A DNA stretch of 64,000 bases from Devosia ureilytica. GTDB taxonomy: Bacteria > Pseudomonadota > Alphaproteobacteria > Rhizobiales > Devosiaceae. The DNA lies in assembly GCF_024273195.1 (NCBI RefSeq), contig NZ_JAMZCU010000001.1, positions 186,001-250,000 of the forward strand, written 5' to 3'. The notes under the pieces are model-generated. The model did not search any database and was not told where the DNA came from. It was given only the letters and a program-made list of their open reading frames with translations. Positions within the stretch are counted from its first letter, which is position 1. Each line of letters begins with the position of its first letter. Positions 61,158 through 64,000 of the stretch are shown one piece after another. The translations under genes and the position numbers were made by a program.

Positions 61158-62903
61158 ATGGATATTTTCGCACTTTTCACCACAAGGGTCATCGAGGTCC
61201 TGCGTGCCGACTATCCCCAGCTCGAGGATGGTCTGCTGACACGCGTTGTGGTGGAACCGCCGCGAGATGCCGCCCATGGGGACCTGTCGACCAATGCCGC
61301 AATGGTTGTTGCAAAGCCATTGGGCAAGAGCCCCCGCGACATTGCCGCCGCATTGGTAGAGCGCTTTCAGTCGCTGCCCGACGTGACCGCCGTCGAAGTC
61401 GCAGGGCCCGGGTTCATCAATTTCCGCCTGTCGAATGCCGTCTGGCACCAGGTGCTCAAGTCCGTGGGCAGCCAGGGCGCCGACTATGGCCGCTCCGACA
61501 TGGGCAAGGGCGAGCGGGTCAATGTGGAATATGTGTCGGCCAACCCTACCGGCCCCATGCATGTCGGCCACACCCGCGGTGCCGTCTTTGGTGACGCACT
61601 CGCCTCGTTGATGGCCTGGTCGGGCTATGATGTGACGCGGGAATATTACATCAACGACACTGGCGGGCAGACGATCATTCTCGGCCAGTCCGCAATGCTG
61701 CGCTATCGCGAGGCCCTGGGCGAAACCATCGAAATCCCTTCCGGCTTCTATCCCGGCGACTATCTGGTTCCCGTGGGCAAGGCGCTTGTGAGCGAATATG
61801 GCCATTCTCTGCTCGACCTGCCCGAGCAGGAGGCCGTGCTGATTGCCCGCGAGGCGGCGCTGGCGGCCATGATGGAACTGATCAAGTCTGATCTGGCTCA
61901 GCTCAATATCCACCACGACGTCTTCTTTTCCGAGAGGACGCTGCACGGGCAGGGGGGTGATATCCAGACCACCCTGGATTGGCTGCGCGAAGAAGGCATG
62001 GTCTATGAAGGTCGCCTGGAGCCTCCAAAGGGCAAGACGCCCGAGGAATGGGAAGACCGCGAACAGACCTTGTTCCGCGCCACCGATTATGGCGACGACA
62101 CGGATCGTGCGCTGATCAAGTCAGACGGCTCCTACACCTACTTTGCCGCCGATATTGCCTATCACCGCAACAAATACCTGCGCGGCTTCAAGCACATGAT
62201 CAATGTGCTGGGCGCTGACCACTCTGGTTATGTGAAGCGTCTCCAGGCCGCCGTGAAAGCCGTCTCGCACAAGGAGGCCGATATTGATGTGCGGATCTGC
62301 CAGCTCGTTCGGCTGCTCAAGAATGGCGAGCCGTTCAAGATGTCCAAGCGCTCTGGCGACCTGGTCACTCTGGCTGACGTCGTCGACGAAGTCGGCGCCG
62401 ATGCGACGCGCTTTATGCTGCTGTTCCGGCGCAATGACGCGTCGATGGATTTTGACTTCGCGCAGGTGAAGGAGCAGACCCGCGACAATCCGGTCTTCTA
62501 TGTTCAGTATGCCCATGCCCGCGCCTGCTCCATTTTCCGCACGGCGGAACGCGACATGCCTGACCTCGATCTTTCTCCTGCTTCGCTGGCCGGGGCTGAG
62601 GTGGATCTGCTGGTCAGCGATGCCGATCTCGAGTTGATCCGCCTTGTCGGATCTTGGCCGCGGACGGTCTCCGCGGCGACCCTTGCGCATGAGCCGCACC
62701 GCATTGCCTTCTATGTCCATGAGCTAGCAGGGGCCTTGCATGGCTTCTGGGCAAAGGGCAAGGATGATCCTGATTTACGATTTGTTAACCTTGCGGACCC
62801 GAAGTTGACGCTAGCGCGACTCGCACTCGTTGACGCCGTTCGTCAGGTTATCCGAAACGGCCTGGGGATTTTGGGGGTCTCGGCGCCCGAGGAGCTTTCA
62901 TAA
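61158..62903 (+). CDS. argS: Arginyl-tRNA synthetase
   Basis: 581 residues. N-terminal add-1 domain (tRNA D-loop recognition) with [17 protein letters not shown]; the HIGH motif appears as HVGH in [18 protein letters not shown]; the KMSKS-like loop is [12 protein letters not shown] anticodon-binding domain at the end ([16 protein letters not shown] onwards). Charges tRNA-Arg. Normal length, no anomalies. Confidence 0.97.
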   Translation: MDIFALFTTRVIEVLRADYPQLEDGLLTRVVVEPPRDAAHGDLSTNAAMVVAKPLGKSPRDIAAALVERFQSLPDVTAVEVAGPGFINFRLSNAVWHQVLKSVGSQGADYGRSDMGKGERVNVEYVSANPTGPMHVGHTRGAVFGDALASLMAWSGYDVTREYYINDTGGQTIILGQSAMLRYREALGETIEIPSGFYPGDYLVPVGKALVSEYGHSLLDLPEQEAVLIAREAALAAMMELIKSDLAQLNIHHDVFFSERTLHGQGGDIQTTLDWLREEGMVYEGRLEPPKGKTPEEWEDREQTLFRATDYGDDTDRALIKSDGSYTYFAADIAYHRNKYLRGFKHMINVLGADHSGYVKRLQAAVKAVSHKEADIDVRICQLVRLLKNGEPFKMSKRSGDLVTLADVVDEVGADATRFMLLFRRNDASMDFDFAQVKEQTRDNPVFYVQYAHARACSIFRTAERDMPDLDLSPASLAGAEVDLLVSDADLELIRLVGSWPRTVSAATLAHEPHRIAFYVHELAGALHGFWAKGKDDPDLRFVNLADPKLTLARLALVDAVRQVIRNGLGILGVSAPEELS

Positions 62904-62976
62904 TTCGGGCGCATTGGTGTGAACAATCGCGGCCAAGTCCTTGATCGGACTATCCGCATTCTAGGGGCGCTGTCAG

Positions 62977-64000
62977 ATGACGTCAGCGAAGCCGCAATCA
63001 ATGGCTGCACAGACTGAAGCACCGGACGATCTCATTGCCGAACTGGCACGCCTCATGGCCGACGACGCCAGGGGCAGCCAGCCAGTAGACAGTGAGCAGT
63101 CCAAGCCGGTTAGAATCCCCGGCGAAGCGACAGCAGCACCGACTCCCCGATACGATTTTTCCGTGTCTGCAGATATGGCAGCCGGCAAGGGGCCCAGCTC
63201 CCCCGTGCGAATTCCGGGTGGCCAAGCTGAACCTGCGGCATCGGCTGAGCCCTTCAATTTCAATTTTGATCTGAGTTCGTCCACGCAGAAGGCTGCGCAG
63301 ACCCCCTCGGAGCCAAGCCCATCCGCCACCAAGCCGGCCGCACCGCCGCTGCCGCCTTCGAGCTATGAGATGCCGAGTGCGCCTGAGCAGGCAGCGGCTC
63401 CGCTTGACCAGGATAGCCTTGCCGATCTGATTGCCGCCGAGCTGGCCGCTGATATCGGTGCTGCGCCTGTTGCTTTCGATCCGGCTCCGGTGACCACGCG
63501 GCCGACTGGTCCAGACAATTTCGCCGTGCCACCCGTATTTGGTCTGGGAACTGCACCGCAGAACCCGGCGCCTGCTGCTCCTGTGGCGGCGCGCCAGCCC
63601 GAAGCACCTTCACCGGCGAAGGTCGAGGCGGCACCTGCTCAGGCTGAGGAAAGTCCTGATGGCGACGCCCTGGACCCGCTCGACGAGATCGAGAGGCTTG
63701 TCGGTCCCGCGGTGCGAATGAATGTCGCCCACGCCTCGCCGACGCCGGCGCTGCGCAGTTTGGCAACGCCGACTATCCCCGAGCCGGTCTCGGCAGCGCC
63801 CGAGCTGCCTCAGCCCTCGCCGCAATCGGCGAAGGTGGCGCCAGAGCCCGTAGCCTCAATGAGTTCGGTTGACGAAGCCATCTTGGCCGCTGCCGCAGCC
63901 ACAGGAGCCCATGTTGAATGGGTCAATGCCGGTGATCGTGACGAGACCAGCGCTGATGATGGCGATGAAGCGATGGTCGCCCCCATTCCTGCCCGGAATA
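62977..64000 (+). CDS. Probable SPOR-domain cell-envelope protein, N-terminal part (runs off the window)
   Basis: The frame is open from ATG 62977 to the window end (341 codons visible). The sequence is Pro/Ala/Glu-rich and mostly disordered, with repeated short folded-looking motifs: DDLIAELARLMADD, DSLADLIAAELAAD and DPLDEIERLVGP, and two copies of PVRIPG. Position directly after argS matches the SPOR-domain protein common in Hyphomicrobiales; the SPOR domain and any membrane segment would lie beyond 64000, so the call rests on context. No strong ribosome site is seen. Confidence 0.6.
   Translation, partial: MTSAKPQSMAAQTEAPDDLIAELARLMADDARGSQPVDSEQSKPVRIPGEATAAPTPRYDFSVSADMAAGKGPSSPVRIPGGQAEPAASAEPFNFNFDLSSSTQKAAQTPSEPSPSATKPAAPPLPPSSYEMPSAPEQAAAPLDQDSLADLIAAELAADIGAAPVAFDPAPVTTRPTGPDNFAVPPVFGLGTAPQNPAPAAPVAARQPEAPSPAKVEAAPAQAEESPDGDALDPLDEIERLVGPAVRMNVAHASPTPALRSLATPTIPEPVSAAPELPQPSPQSAKVAPEPVASMSSVDEAILAAAAATGAHVEWVNAGDRDETSADDGDEAMVAPIPARN

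Overview
The window looks like chromosomal DNA from a GC-rich alphaproteobacterium of the Hyphomicrobiales, probably close to Devosia. This is inferred from a PopZ gene beside valS, an IalB-family periplasmic protein, an ExoR-like Sel1 protein, two promoters of the GGAAC-N16-CGTT type used by the alphaproteobacterial general stress sigma factor EcfG, and an HWE-type histidine kinase. I see no phage, insertion sequence, integrase, CRISPR array or rRNA gene. There are two tRNAs: Ser(TGA) and Cys(GCA).

Layout. 1-9171: the end of mfd, an IalB-like protein, a minus-strand operon of two YeeE/YedE sulfur-transport halves plus a UbiH-like hydroxylase, TerC, quinone reductase, tRNA-Ser and the 5-oxoprolinase genes pxpB-pxpC-pxpA. 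9373-14611: a minus-strand branched-chain-type ABC transporter (binding protein, livH, livM, livG, livF). 14801-19798: a regulatory operon with an XRE-type regulator carrying a histidine-kinase-like H-box, a stand-alone receiver, a small membrane protein and a solute-symporter histidine kinase. 19804-32882: mixed genes, including a potassium channel with a zinc ribbon, a FecR-domain protein, a glycosyltransferase, a FliK/FlhB-C-terminal pair, a stress-promoter-driven small protein, MTA/SAH nucleosidase, two MFS carriers and a VWA/DnaJ pair.

32958-44830 is the most distinctive region. It is a catabolic cluster with four class III CoA-transferases, two proteins of the 2-hydroxyacyl-CoA dehydratase fold, a complete TRAP transporter, an MFS carrier and a MarR regulator. 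Three near-identical palindromes (TAGTTCA-N5-TGAACTA) lie over the promoters of the cluster and are the likely MarR operators. The dehydratase-like pair has lost most cysteines expected to bind the [4Fe-4S] clusters, and no activator ATPase gene is nearby, so the chemistry may differ from the classical radical dehydratases. This is my best candidate for an undescribed system.

44953-64000 returns to conserved genes: a stress-promoter-driven receiver/HWE-kinase operon, tRNA-Cys, a PCMT-family methyltransferase with tolC, popZ-valS-zntB, an ABC exporter, an ExoR-like gene, exonuclease III, a serine hydrolase, erpA, dgt, argS and the start of a probable SPOR-domain protein. Family assignments were made by eye from motifs; no database search was run.
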